19,264 bases of DNA from CAYRLZ01 sp964425275 (GTDB taxonomy: Bacteria > Hydrothermota > Tepidihabitantia > Tepidihabitantales > JBDRVQ01), in contig CAYRLZ010000068.1 of the NCBI GenBank assembly GCA_964425275.1, positions 1-19,264 on the forward strand. Direction: 5' to 3'. The stretch's first letter is position 1. Each line of letters starts with the position of its first letter. Below, piece after piece: positions 8,054 through 15,388 of the stretch. Position numbers and translations under genes: made by a program. The notes beneath the pieces are model-generated. The model ran no database searches, was not told where the DNA came from, and saw nothing but the letters and a program-made list of their open reading frames with translations.

Positions 8054-9490
8054 TTTAGGGTGGTAGTTATTGATATATAGTTCTTTCCAGAGCGGTAGGG
8101 TCAGTTTTTCCAATTCTTTATCATAAGCACTCATCTCGGCAATGTATTTCTCTTCATCCAATATCTCAGAGGGGGCATAATCAATTGGTCTTGCCCCGTA
8201 TTTTTTGATTACCGCCCGCGCCTCTAAGAAATGGTCCCGAATTGGGCAGGGGCGGAGCCAATCGGAATTAGCCCCATTGGAACGAGAGAGAAACCCATAT
8301 CTCTTCTGCCAATTCCTCAATTCCTGAAAGTAAGGGGTGAATAGGGCATCATTGATATTTCCCCCGGCGGCATAGATATCTTTGATATTGGATACGGCAA
8401 AGGGGAAGAAGACACAGGGGGCGATATCACCATGCCAATTGATGTGTAAATAACCACCCTCCCGACCACCGGCGATACAGCCGTGGGAGACGGTTCCGTG
8501 ATTCCAGAAATCGGCAAGGAGAAGCCTTTTTTTCTTCACAATCTCCCAGGACCGCTGCCACATCCAGAGGCGCTGTTGGGGAGTAGGCATCAAAGAGACA
8601 TCAACATCCCGACCAATCGGCATATAATGAAATATCCAGCCATAGGAGGCACCCATCTTATTAAAGAAGAAGTCAATAAACTCATCGGATAGAATCTCCG
8701 CGCAGTTTTCCCTTGTGGCGGTGAGGGAGATACCAAAGAGCACCTTATTTTTCGCAAGCCTCTCCATGGTCAAAAGAATCTTATTAAAAATGCCTTCTCC
8801 CCTTCTCTTATCCGTGGTCCGCTCAAAGCCCTCTACGGAAATTGCCGGGGTTAAATTGCCCAACTCGTATAGGGTTTTTGCCACCCGTTCATTGATTAAA
8901 GTGCCATTGGTATAGACCATAAAGATGCAGTCATTAAACTCTTGGGCTAGATCAAGAATCGTCTTCCCTTCGGAGCGATAGGCGAAAGGCTCACCTCCGG
9001 AAAAGACAAAGAAGCGAACCCCCCAGAATTTTCTTGCCTCTCTTATTATCCTCTGCACTATCCAATATTCAAGGGTATCTCTTTGGGTAGCGGCATTGGC
9101 ATAACAATTTGGGCAGGCCAGGTTGCAGAATTTAGTCGGGCTTATTACTAAAAAACCTGGTGGACCTTCGCCAAATTTCTCGCGCCACTCCGCCTTTATC
9201 CTCTTTATTTTATGATTTAAGAAAATCGCCCGGACAAAGGCATTAAGGGAACTTCTTGTCCAATGAACCCGTAAGGCGGAACCTAACATCCCCTTCATCA
9301 TATAAAAGAGGTCTTCAGCGACCCTCTCGGAATCAATATGGTCGGGATTGTGCGAGAGTCTTTTAATCTCGTTGGCTAACCAGAAGTAAAGGAGGCGGGA
9401 AAAGAGACGCAGACCCTTGACCGGTATTGCCCGGTCAATATTTAATGCCCATCCTAATAACTGGGCAACTATTTTATCTTTATCGGTCAT
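8039..9490 (-). CDS. Radical SAM protein of unknown substrate, SPASM/twitch-like C-terminus
   Basis: This 483-residue protein carries the radical SAM cluster motif in KFCNLACPNCYAN (C122, C126, C129) followed by the SAM-contacting GGEP (165-168). A Lys/Arg-rich, mostly helical region of about 110 residues precedes the radical SAM core. After the barrel come three more cysteines, C338 (SHGCIAGG), C359 (GDIAPCVFFPF) and C415 (RPCPIRDH). The spacing of the first two recalls the auxiliary-cluster region of SPASM/twitch enzymes, although there are too few cysteines for a full two-cluster SPASM domain. The chemistry is probably radical modification of a peptide or small molecule; the substrate cannot be read from the sequence. 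It is transcribed from its own promoter, whose -35 lies inside the end of hutH. No precursor peptide gene was seen nearby. Confidence 0.8.
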   Translation of the reverse strand: MTDKDKIVAQLLGWALNIDRAIPVKGLRLFSRLLYFWLANEIKRLSHNPDHIDSERVAEDLFYMMKGMLGSALRVHWTRSSLNAFVRAIFLNHKIKRIKAEWREKFGEGPPGFLVISPTKFCNLACPNCYANAATQRDTLEYWIVQRIIREARKFWGVRFFVFSGGEPFAYRSEGKTILDLAQEFNDCIFMVYTNGTLINERVAKTLYELGNLTPAISVEGFERTTDKRRGEGIFNKILLTMERLAKNKVLFGISLTATRENCAEILSDEFIDFFFNKMGASYGWIFHYMPIGRDVDVSLMPTPQQRLWMWQRSWEIVKKKRLLLADFWNHGTVSHGCIAGGREGGYLHINWHGDIAPCVFFPFAVSNIKDIYAAGGNINDALFTPYFQELRNWQKRYGFLSRSNGANSDWLRPCPIRDHFLEARAVIKKYGARPIDYAPSEILDEEKYIAEMSAYDKELEKLTLPLWKELYINNYHPKIRRP

Positions 9491-9498
9491 TTTGTTTC

Positions 9499-9527
9499 AT
9501 TATAACCTTAAAAATTCATCTTGTCAA
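9499..9527 (-). promoter_or_regulatory. Consensus promoter of the radical SAM gene, inside the 3' end of hutH
   Basis: On the minus strand TTGACA (9527-9522), a 17-bp spacer and TATAAT (9504-9499) match the consensus fully. Eight bases separate the -10 box from the ATG at 9490, so the mRNA should have a leader of 0-3 nt. The -35 hexamer is part of the last sense codons of hutH (Leu-Thr-Arg), whose stop is at 9518-9516. Confidence 0.82.
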
Positions 9528-10973
9528 CTCATAGAGATGGGCAGTTAATCGCTTAATGTCTTCGCTAATCTCTTGGTCTTTCTCTAAGAAGGGGACAAAT
9601 TCCCTTATTTTTGTAATTATCTCCTTTATCTTTTTAGGGGGCCGGTCAGTCAATAATTCTATTGCCTGGCTGGCTAAGACCAATTCAATCGCCAAGATTA
9701 TTTTTAGATTCAAGAGGATTGTCTCCCCTTTTAATAGTCCATTCATACTCATACTGACAAAATCTTCCTGATTGGCCGAAGTCGGTAAAGAAGAGACCGA
9801 AGCCGGAAAAGAGAGGGTTTTATTCTCGGCGGCTAAGGCAGCGGCTAAGACCTGAGCCATCATAAACCCTGAATTGACGCCGCTTTCCCTAATTAAAAAG
9901 GGCGGGAGGCCAGAAGTTTTGTGGTCTAAGAGTAAAAAGATGCGCCGCTCCGAAATTAAAGAGAGGGTTGTTAAAGAGAGGGCTAAGATGTCGCCGGCCA
10001 GGGCCAGGGCCTGGCAATGAAAGTTGCCACCGGTTAGGACTCTCTTATCCAAAATTATCGGATTGTCGGTAACCGAATTTATCTCAGTTTTTAGGATTTG
10101 TTCGCCAAATCTTAAACCTTCATAGGCGGCGCCGTGAACCTGAGGGCAACAACGGATTGAATAAGGGTCCTGAATCCTTAGTGAATTGTGGGTTAATCTT
10201 CCTAAGATTTTTCTTAATGACCGCGCGGTCTTAATCTGCCCGGGATAGGGTTTTAGTAGATGAATCCTTAAATCTAAGGTCAAAGGGTCTCCCCTCAGGG
10301 CAAAAAAGGAAAGGGAGGCGGCGAGATTGGCGATTTCAAATAGTTTTTGGGCATAAAATAGAATATGGGCAAAATAAGCGGCACTCATCTCACTGCCGTT
10401 GATTAAGGATAACCCCTCCTTCGCGGTCAATCTTAATGGTGAGAGAGAGGCCTTCTTTAATGCTAATGAGGCCTTTACCCTTTTGCCAGAATAAAAGACC
10501 TCCCCCTTTCCCAGGGTAATCAAACCAATCTGGGCTAATGGTAAGAGGTCACCCGAGGCACCAACCGAACCCTTCTTATTAACGACCGGGATAATATCCC
10601 GGTTTAAGACTGACACAAGAAACCTTATTAGTTCCGGTCGGCAGCCGGAAAAACCCTTGGCTAAGCAGTTTGCCCGCAAAAAGATTGCCCCGCGCACCAC
10701 CTCTTTGGCAAATACATCACCGGTGCCCAAAGAATGGGAGAGGAGTAGATTCTCCTGTAATTTTTCTTGCTTTCTTTCAGTAATTTTTACCTCGGCTAAG
10801 GCACCAAAGCCGGTATTTACGCCATAGACCGAAAAGCCTTCTTTTAAGATATTTTTTAGTTGTTTCTGGCTTGACGCAACTTTTTTAAGACCGGTTTGGG
10901 AAATCTTTACCTTTTCCCCAAAAGAGACCCTTATCACGTCTTTCAGGTCTAATCGGTAATTAGGGATAACCAT
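9516..10973 (-). CDS. hutH: Histidine ammonia-lyase-like MIO enzyme
   Basis: This 485-residue enzyme of the aromatic amino-acid lyase family uses a self-made MIO group to remove ammonia from histidine or an aromatic amino acid. The MIO tripeptide is Ala139-Ser140-Gly141 in GSVGASGDLLPLAQIG. Y50 (YGVNTGFG), N192 (INGS), Y271 and R274 (QDPYSIRCCPQVHGA) match catalytic residues. SH at 79-80 (LLLSHSLGTG) and E403 (NQEDFVSM) are the histidine-type choices. Two positions differ from usual HutH: QEDF instead of QEDH, and GGNFHCQ instead of GNFHAEP. An ATG 15 codons upstream (11018) is possible, but ATG 10973 matches the family N-terminus and the promoter. No hutU, hutI or hutG is nearby, so histidine use is likely but unproven. 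Confidence 0.85.
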   Translation of the reverse strand: MVIPNYRLDLKDVIRVSFGEKVKISQTGLKKVASSQKQLKNILKEGFSVYGVNTGFGALAEVKITERKQEKLQENLLLSHSLGTGDVFAKEVVRGAIFLRANCLAKGFSGCRPELIRFLVSVLNRDIIPVVNKKGSVGASGDLLPLAQIGLITLGKGEVFYSGKRVKASLALKKASLSPLRLTAKEGLSLINGSEMSAAYFAHILFYAQKLFEIANLAASLSFFALRGDPLTLDLRIHLLKPYPGQIKTARSLRKILGRLTHNSLRIQDPYSIRCCPQVHGAAYEGLRFGEQILKTEINSVTDNPIILDKRVLTGGNFHCQALALAGDILALSLTTLSLISERRIFLLLDHKTSGLPPFLIRESGVNSGFMMAQVLAAALAAENKTLSFPASVSSLPTSANQEDFVSMSMNGLLKGETILLNLKIILAIELVLASQAIELLTDRPPKKIKEIITKIREFVPFLEKDQEISEDIKRLTAHLYELTR

Positions 10974-10980
10974 CAATAAT

Positions 10981-11008
10981 ATCGTAAGGGAAATTTGGCG
11001 ATTGTCAA
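10981..11008 (-). promoter_or_regulatory. Promoter of hutH, probably leaderless
   Basis: On the minus strand TTGACA (11008-11003) is followed after 16 bp by TACGAT (10986-10981, 4 of 6 consensus). Seven bases then lead to the ATG at 10973, again placing the transcription start on or beside the start codon. A TATTAT four bases further on is an alternative -10 but gives a 21-bp spacer. The promoter is back to back with that of trpS. Confidence 0.65.
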
Positions 11009-11021
11009 GGAAAGCCAACCC

Positions 11022-11049
11022 TTGATTTAATTAGAAATTTTATTATAAT
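11022..11049 (+). promoter_or_regulatory. Promoter of trpS-ispD, probably leaderless
   Basis: TTGATT (11022-11027), a 16-bp spacer and a perfect TATAAT (11044-11049) precede the ATG at 11055 by only five bases, the same geometry as at glyA. AGGA touches the ATG directly and is too close to act as a Shine-Dalgarno site. The -35 box lies 13 bp from the -35 box of the divergent hutH promoter. Confidence 0.78.
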
Positions 11050-11054
11050 TAGGA

Positions 11055-12056
11055 ATGATGCAGAAGAGAATCCTTACCGGTGACCGACCAACTGGTCCCT
11101 TGCACCTTGGTCACTATATCGGGACAATTGTCAACCGGGTAAAACTGCAATACGAGTATGAGACCTTTATTCTGATCGCTGATGCCCAGGCACTCACGAC
11201 TAATTTTAACCACCCCGAAAAGTTAAGGGAAGACATCTTCCATTGCGCCTTTGATAATCTTGCTTGTGGTATTGACCCAAAGGTCTCATCCCTCTGTATC
11301 CAGACGATGATACCGGAGATTGCCGAACTTACGGTCTATTACTCCAATCTCGTTACGATAAATGTTTTACTCCATAACCCAACAATTAAAACCGAGGCAC
11401 GAGTCTTTGGTTTTGAAGAAAAGACCCCCTACGGATTTTTGGGCTACCCGGTCTCCCAGGCCGCGGATATTACCTTCTGTAAGGCAAACTTAGTGCCGGT
11501 CGGTGAAGACCAACTACCGCATATTGAATTGACCCGAAAGATTGTCCGCCGGTTTAATGAGCTTTATGCCCCGGTCCTGGTTGAACCAGAGGCGTTACTC
11601 TCCGATGTGCCGAGGCTACCCGGGCTTGATGGCCAGAAGATGTCAAAGAGTATCGGGAATTGTATATTCCTGAAAGATAGCGAAGAGGAAGTAGAAGAAA
11701 AGGTGCGGGGGGCTTTAACCGACCCAGCCCGGATTCATCCGAATGACCCCGGACACCCGGAGGTCTGTATCGTATTTACCTATCATAAAGCCTTTAATAA
11801 ACCGGCTACTTTGGAGGTGGCGGAAGATTGCCGAAAAGGAAGGATTGGTTGTGTTGAATGTAAGAAGAAGTTGAGCAAGAAGTTAAAAGAGCAATTAGCA
11901 CCAATCCGGGAAAAGAGGAGTTTCTATGAGAAGAACCGCAATTTAGTAGAGGATATATTATTAGAAGGAACGAAAAAGGCGAAGGGCGAGGCGGAGAAGA
12001 CATTGGAAGAGGTGCGCCAGGCAATGAAGTTAAAATATTTTGCTTCCCCGTTATGA
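11055..12056 (+). CDS. trpS: Tryptophanyl-tRNA synthetase
   Basis: This 333-residue class Ic aminoacyl-tRNA synthetase charges tRNA-Trp. It shows TGDRPTGPLHLGHY with the HIGH-type motif HLGH (17-20), the Trp-pocket and adenylate segment with GYPVSQAADI (130-139) and VPVGEDQLPHIELTR (147-161), and an intact KMSKS loop (195-199). Length is normal for bacterial TrpRS. An insert with CRKGRIGCVECKK (two closely spaced cysteines) lies before the C-terminal helices, as in many TrpRS proteins. Two ATGs are adjacent (11055 and 11058); the first fits the promoter. The stop overlaps the ispD start (ATGA), so the two genes are coupled although their pathways are unrelated. Confidence 0.96.
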   Translation: MMQKRILTGDRPTGPLHLGHYIGTIVNRVKLQYEYETFILIADAQALTTNFNHPEKLREDIFHCAFDNLACGIDPKVSSLCIQTMIPEIAELTVYYSNLVTINVLLHNPTIKTEARVFGFEEKTPYGFLGYPVSQAADITFCKANLVPVGEDQLPHIELTRKIVRRFNELYAPVLVEPEALLSDVPRLPGLDGQKMSKSIGNCIFLKDSEEEVEEKVRGALTDPARIHPNDPGHPEVCIVFTYHKAFNKPATLEVAEDCRKGRIGCVECKKKLSKKLKEQLAPIREKRSFYEKNRNLVEDILLEGTKKAKGEAEKTLEEVRQAMKLKYFASPL

Positions 12057-12721
12057 AAAATTATGCGATTATCTTGGCAGCCGGTAAAGGTCGTCGCTTT
12101 GGTGGGGAGAAGCAATTTTATCCCTTAAAGAAACTCCCCCTCTTTTTATATTCGGTCATCGCCTTTAATAAGTTTAAGGGCTGTTCGGAGATTGTCGTTG
12201 TCACTAATGAGAATAAGATTGGTTTGGTGAAACGATTGGTGAAAAAGTATAAACTAAATAAGGTAAAAAGTGTTGTTGCCGGTGGAGAGCGGCGGATTGA
12301 TTCTACTTACCAGGGTCTAAAGATACTACCGGAGAGTGGGGTGGTGGCGGTGCATGATGGCGTCCGACCGATTATTGACCAGAATATGATAAAGCGGGGG
12401 TATAAATTTGCTAAGAAATATCGGGCGGTTATCTTTGGTATCAGTGTGGAGGAGACGATTAAAAAAATCAAGGACTCAAGGGTTTTAAAGACGCTTCCCC
12501 GAGATGACCTCTACCGAATCCAGACACCGCAATTCTTTGAAATCGGTCTCTTGCGCCAGGCGTTGTCATCAACATTAAAAGAAGGCGCGGAGGTGAGCGA
12601 TGAATCTTCCCTGATTGAAAGGCTCGGTTATCCGGTCTACTTCTTTTTGGGGGACAAGAAAAATATTAAGGTAACGACTTATGAAGACATCGCCCTCGTC
12701 TCCCAGTTCTTAAAGGGTTAA
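12053..12721 (+). CDS. ispD: 2-C-methyl-D-erythritol 4-phosphate cytidylyltransferase
   Basis: IspD (222 residues) joins CTP and methylerythritol phosphate to form CDP-ME, the third step of the MEP isoprenoid pathway, in the cytosol. The nucleotide-binding start IILAAGKGRRFGGEKQF carries the conserved lysine K20, where related enzymes read PKQ. VAGGERRIDSTYQGL (75-89) and VHDGVRP (100-106) are the other family signatures, and YRIQTPQFF follows. It overlaps trpS by 4 bases with no Shine-Dalgarno site. dxr, the preceding step of the same pathway, follows after 63 bases, which strengthens the call. Confidence 0.95.
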   Translation: MKNYAIILAAGKGRRFGGEKQFYPLKKLPLFLYSVIAFNKFKGCSEIVVVTNENKIGLVKRLVKKYKLNKVKSVVAGGERRIDSTYQGLKILPESGVVAVHDGVRPIIDQNMIKRGYKFAKKYRAVIFGISVEETIKKIKDSRVLKTLPRDDLYRIQTPQFFEIGLLRQALSSTLKEGAEVSDESSLIERLGYPVYFFLGDKKNIKVTTYEDIALVSQFLKG

Positions 12722-12784
12722 TAAGTAGCAAAAAAGGACGATGCCAGCGATATTCTATCTCTGTAATCATTCTTATTATAAAGG

Positions 12785-13942
12785 ATGAATATATCAATCA
12801 TCGGTTCTACTGGTTTTCTTGGACAGCAGGCATTAGATGTCCTACGGCACCAAAGGAAAGGTTTTTATAAGGTCTTTGCCCTCGCCTGCCAGAAGAATTA
12901 TCCCTTACTATTAAAACAGGCCGAAGAGGTCTCCCCTCGATTTCTTGTCCTTTATTCTGAGGAGGCATACCATTTGGTGCGGCAAAAGAAACTGCCCTCC
13001 GGGATTGCGATTGGTTATGGTCTGGATGGGATTATGGAGATTTGTGCCCATCCGGAGGTGGATATGGTATTTTTCCTTGCCCAGGGCACAGAGCTTTTAG
13101 CCCCTTTACTTTTAGCCATTGAGAGAAAAAAGAAGATTTGCCTCGCCTCAAAGGAGATGGTCGTTGCCTTCGGCAAGTTTATCTTCCAGCAGGCCAGGAA
13201 ATATGGGACCGAGATTATCCCAGCCGATTCCGAAATCTGCGCCCTCCATTCAATGCTCGCTAATCACAAGCGGGAGGCGATTAAAAGGGTGATAATCACC
13301 TCTTCGGGTGGACCTCTCTTCCGCTCAAAAAGAAAACCAACGATAAAAAATGTCTTGGGGCATCCGGTCTGGCGTATGGGAAAAAAGATTACAGTGGATT
13401 CCGCCACCTTAATGAATAAAGGATTTGAGGTAATTGAGGCGGTTCGGTTTTTCTCCCTACCGCCCGAAAAGATTGAGGTTTTAATTCACCCCCAGGTAAT
13501 TATCCATTCCTTAATTGAATTTATTGACGGAACCCTAATCTCCCAGATGGCTCCTCCGGATATGCGGGTCTTTTTACAATATGCCTTGACCTATCCAAAG
13601 AAAGAGAGCGGGAATATATTGCCCTTGCGCTTAGAAACTCTTCCGCCCTTAGAACTCTTTCCCGTCCCTAAGAAACGCTTCCCTTGTCTTTCGTTTGCTT
13701 ATGAGGCGATAAAAAGGGATGGCTCTCTGCCCACGGTCTTAGTGGCCGCGGATGAAGTGGCGGTAGATTATTTCCTAAGAGGGGAAATAGATTTCTCAAA
13801 AATCCCCAAGATAATTGGAAAAACCTTATCCCACTACCGCAATACCAAAGACCCAACCCTAGCCCAACTCAAAGCGATTGAAAGGCAGGCAAAGGAATTA
13901 GCCAAAGGATATGCCGAAGAAGGGTGCCAAAAACGAAGATGA
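12785..13942 (+). CDS. dxr: 1-deoxy-D-xylulose 5-phosphate reductoisomerase
   Basis: Dxr (385 residues) rearranges and reduces DXP to MEP with NADPH and a divalent metal, the first committed step of the MEP pathway. It has the NADPH loop GSTGFLGQQALDV (7-19), metal ligands D148 and E150 in PADSEICAL, SSGGPLFR, and KKITVDSATLMNKGFEVIEA with N211, K212 and the third metal ligand E215, then LIHPQVIIHSLIEF. The usual LANKE segment reads LASKE (S122 for Asn), a small oddity. The start has no spaced Shine-Dalgarno site: AAAGG abuts the ATG. A TATTAT lies five bases upstream, and a 15-codon ORF overlaps the start. Confidence 0.95.
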   Translation: MNISIIGSTGFLGQQALDVLRHQRKGFYKVFALACQKNYPLLLKQAEEVSPRFLVLYSEEAYHLVRQKKLPSGIAIGYGLDGIMEICAHPEVDMVFFLAQGTELLAPLLLAIERKKKICLASKEMVVAFGKFIFQQARKYGTEIIPADSEICALHSMLANHKREAIKRVIITSSGGPLFRSKRKPTIKNVLGHPVWRMGKKITVDSATLMNKGFEVIEAVRFFSLPPEKIEVLIHPQVIIHSLIEFIDGTLISQMAPPDMRVFLQYALTYPKKESGNILPLRLETLPPLELFPVPKKRFPCLSFAYEAIKRDGSLPTVLVAADEVAVDYFLRGEIDFSKIPKIIGKTLSHYRNTKDPTLAQLKAIERQAKELAKGYAEEGCQKRR

Positions 13943-13960
13943 TTTCTTTATTCTGACTAA

Positions 13961-15223
13961 ATGGTTCTGAGTAGCACGGTCCTAGTTATTATTGTCATCG
14001 GTCTATTGATTTTTATCCATGAATTGGGGCATTTGGTTGCTGCCAAGAAATTAAAGATTCCGGTAGAGAAATTCTCCATCGGCTTTGGACCGGCTCTTAT
14101 CCAAAAAAAGATTGGTGAGACAACTTATTGTATCTCCCTAATCCCCCTGGGCGGTTATATTAAATTATACGGTGAGGAAGAAGAGATTGAAGGCGGTTTT
14201 ATTTTACAACCTTTAAGAAAAAAACTCCTGGTTGTCCTAACCGGACCTTTCTCTAATTTTATCTTGGGGTTGGTGGTTATTTTTATCACCTACTACTCTT
14301 TTGGCATAAAATATACCGAGCCTAGAATTGATTTAGAGAAATCTCTCCCGGCTGACTTCCCATTAAAGCGGGGAGATTTAATTGTTAGGGTGGCGGGCGA
14401 AACAATTCCCTCCTTTGACAAATTAGAAGATAAATTAGAAAAAAACCGGGGGCGTGAGGTGAAGGTTGAGTTCTTGCGGCAAGAAAGCCTTTTTACCCTA
14501 TCCCTTTTATCCGATACCCTGCTTTCAGCGATTCATCCACTAATTAAGCCGATTGTGGAAAGGGTGAAAAAGGGTAGTCCGGCCGAGAAGGCGGGTCTTA
14601 GACCGATGGATGAAATAATCGCCATTGATGATGAAGAAATCACCACCTGGGAGGAATTTACCGGGATTGTTCGGAAGGCCGGTGGGAAGGAGTTAAAGAT
14701 TACCTGGCGGCGAGGAGAAGAGGTCCTTTCGGCAAAAATCCGTCCCCAGACCGTAAGCGATGAGATGGGGGAAAAGCAAATCGGTCAGATTGGGCTATGG
14801 GTCTATCTCCCAAAGAAGATGCCTTCCTTTCTTACCTCCCTCAGAATTGCTGGCGAGCGAAGTATTTATGTCTGCGTTCAGACCGTCGTCATCCTTTATA
14901 AAGTAATCGTTGGGCAGATTTCCCGTAAGGCGATTGGCGGACCGGTGATGATTGCCAAATTGACCTATGAAGGAGTTGCCTGGGGCTGGGAGTATATCCT
15001 CTCGCTGCTTGCCGCCCTCTCCTTAAATTTATTTATCATCAACCTGCTACCGATTCCCGTAGTTGACGGTGGTCGGTCACTGATATTTATCTTTGAGAAG
15101 ATAAGGAAGAGGCGCCTTTCTAAAAAAGAGATGGAGCGGGTATTCTTTATTGGTTATGCGTTAGTTATCCTTATTGCCCTCTTTGCCTTATTCAATGACC
15201 TAAGAAGATTGGTTAGATTTTAA
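13961..15223 (+). CDS. rseP: RseP-type site-2 intramembrane zinc metalloprotease
   Basis: This 420-residue membrane protease of the site-2 family cuts membrane-bound anti-sigma factors or leftover signal peptides within the bilayer. The zinc site HELGH lies in the first helix (H20, E21, H24), and the third-ligand segment NLLPIPVVDGGR (361-372) supplies D369. GFGP and GGYIKLYGE follow the first helix as usual. A degenerate PDZ (about 118-183) and a clear PDZ (about 197-262, GSPAEKAGLRPMDEIIAIDD) lie between. Four hydrophobic helices match the family. Length is close to E. coli RseP (450). dxr followed by rseP is a common bacterial order. The start has no Shine-Dalgarno site, 18 bases after dxr. 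Confidence 0.95.
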   Translation: MVLSSTVLVIIVIGLLIFIHELGHLVAAKKLKIPVEKFSIGFGPALIQKKIGETTYCISLIPLGGYIKLYGEEEEIEGGFILQPLRKKLLVVLTGPFSNFILGLVVIFITYYSFGIKYTEPRIDLEKSLPADFPLKRGDLIVRVAGETIPSFDKLEDKLEKNRGREVKVEFLRQESLFTLSLLSDTLLSAIHPLIKPIVERVKKGSPAEKAGLRPMDEIIAIDDEEITTWEEFTGIVRKAGGKELKITWRRGEEVLSAKIRPQTVSDEMGEKQIGQIGLWVYLPKKMPSFLTSLRIAGERSIYVCVQTVVILYKVIVGQISRKAIGGPVMIAKLTYEGVAWGWEYILSLLAALSLNLFIINLLPIPVVDGGRSLIFIFEKIRKRRLSKKEMERVFFIGYALVILIALFALFNDLRRLVRF

Positions 15224-15259
15224 GGAGAAGCAAGAATAAGACTTTTAACCCCTTAAATC

Positions 15260-15288
15260 AATTCTTGGTTGTTTAGCGACCAAAAATT
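15260..15288 (+). other. Stem-loop after rseP
   Basis: TTGGTTG (15265-15271) and CGACCAA (15277-15283) form a 7-bp stem with one G-U pair around the loop TTTAG. It is extended by AATT on each side across one mismatch. No U-tract follows on either strand, so it is not a classical intrinsic terminator, but it is the only folding signal between rseP and the IS and may protect or end the rseP transcript. Confidence 0.4.
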
Positions 15289-15290
15289 AA

Positions 15291-15314
15291 GGCTCTATGC
15301 TACTTTTTGGGAAG
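15291..15314 (+). repeat. Left terminal inverted repeat of the ISL3-like element
   Basis: The sequence GGCTCTATGCTACTTTTTGG followed by GAAG pairs with the right end at 17 of 24 positions. The inner part ACTTTT and GGGAAG is best kept. Confidence 0.7.
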
Positions 15315-15327
15315 GAGGCTTGAAGTG

Positions 15328-15388
15328 TGGGCTAATCCCTTGTATAAATTTTAACTTGAATAAAATACTCAAAAGGAGGATTAGCCCA
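15328..15388 (+). repeat. 11-bp inverted repeat bracketing the transposase leader
   Basis: TGGGCTAATCC (15328-15338) and GGATTAGCCCA (15378-15388) are perfect reverse complements separated by 39 bases. The right arm covers the end of the AAAAGGAGG ribosome site (15371-15379) and everything up to the position where the transposase start codon should be (15389). Confidence 0.75.

Noticed and set aside
10974..11018. Upstream ATG (11018) adding 15 residues to hutH
   Set aside because: The added residues do not fit the family N-terminus, and this start lies upstream of the promoter that fits the gene.
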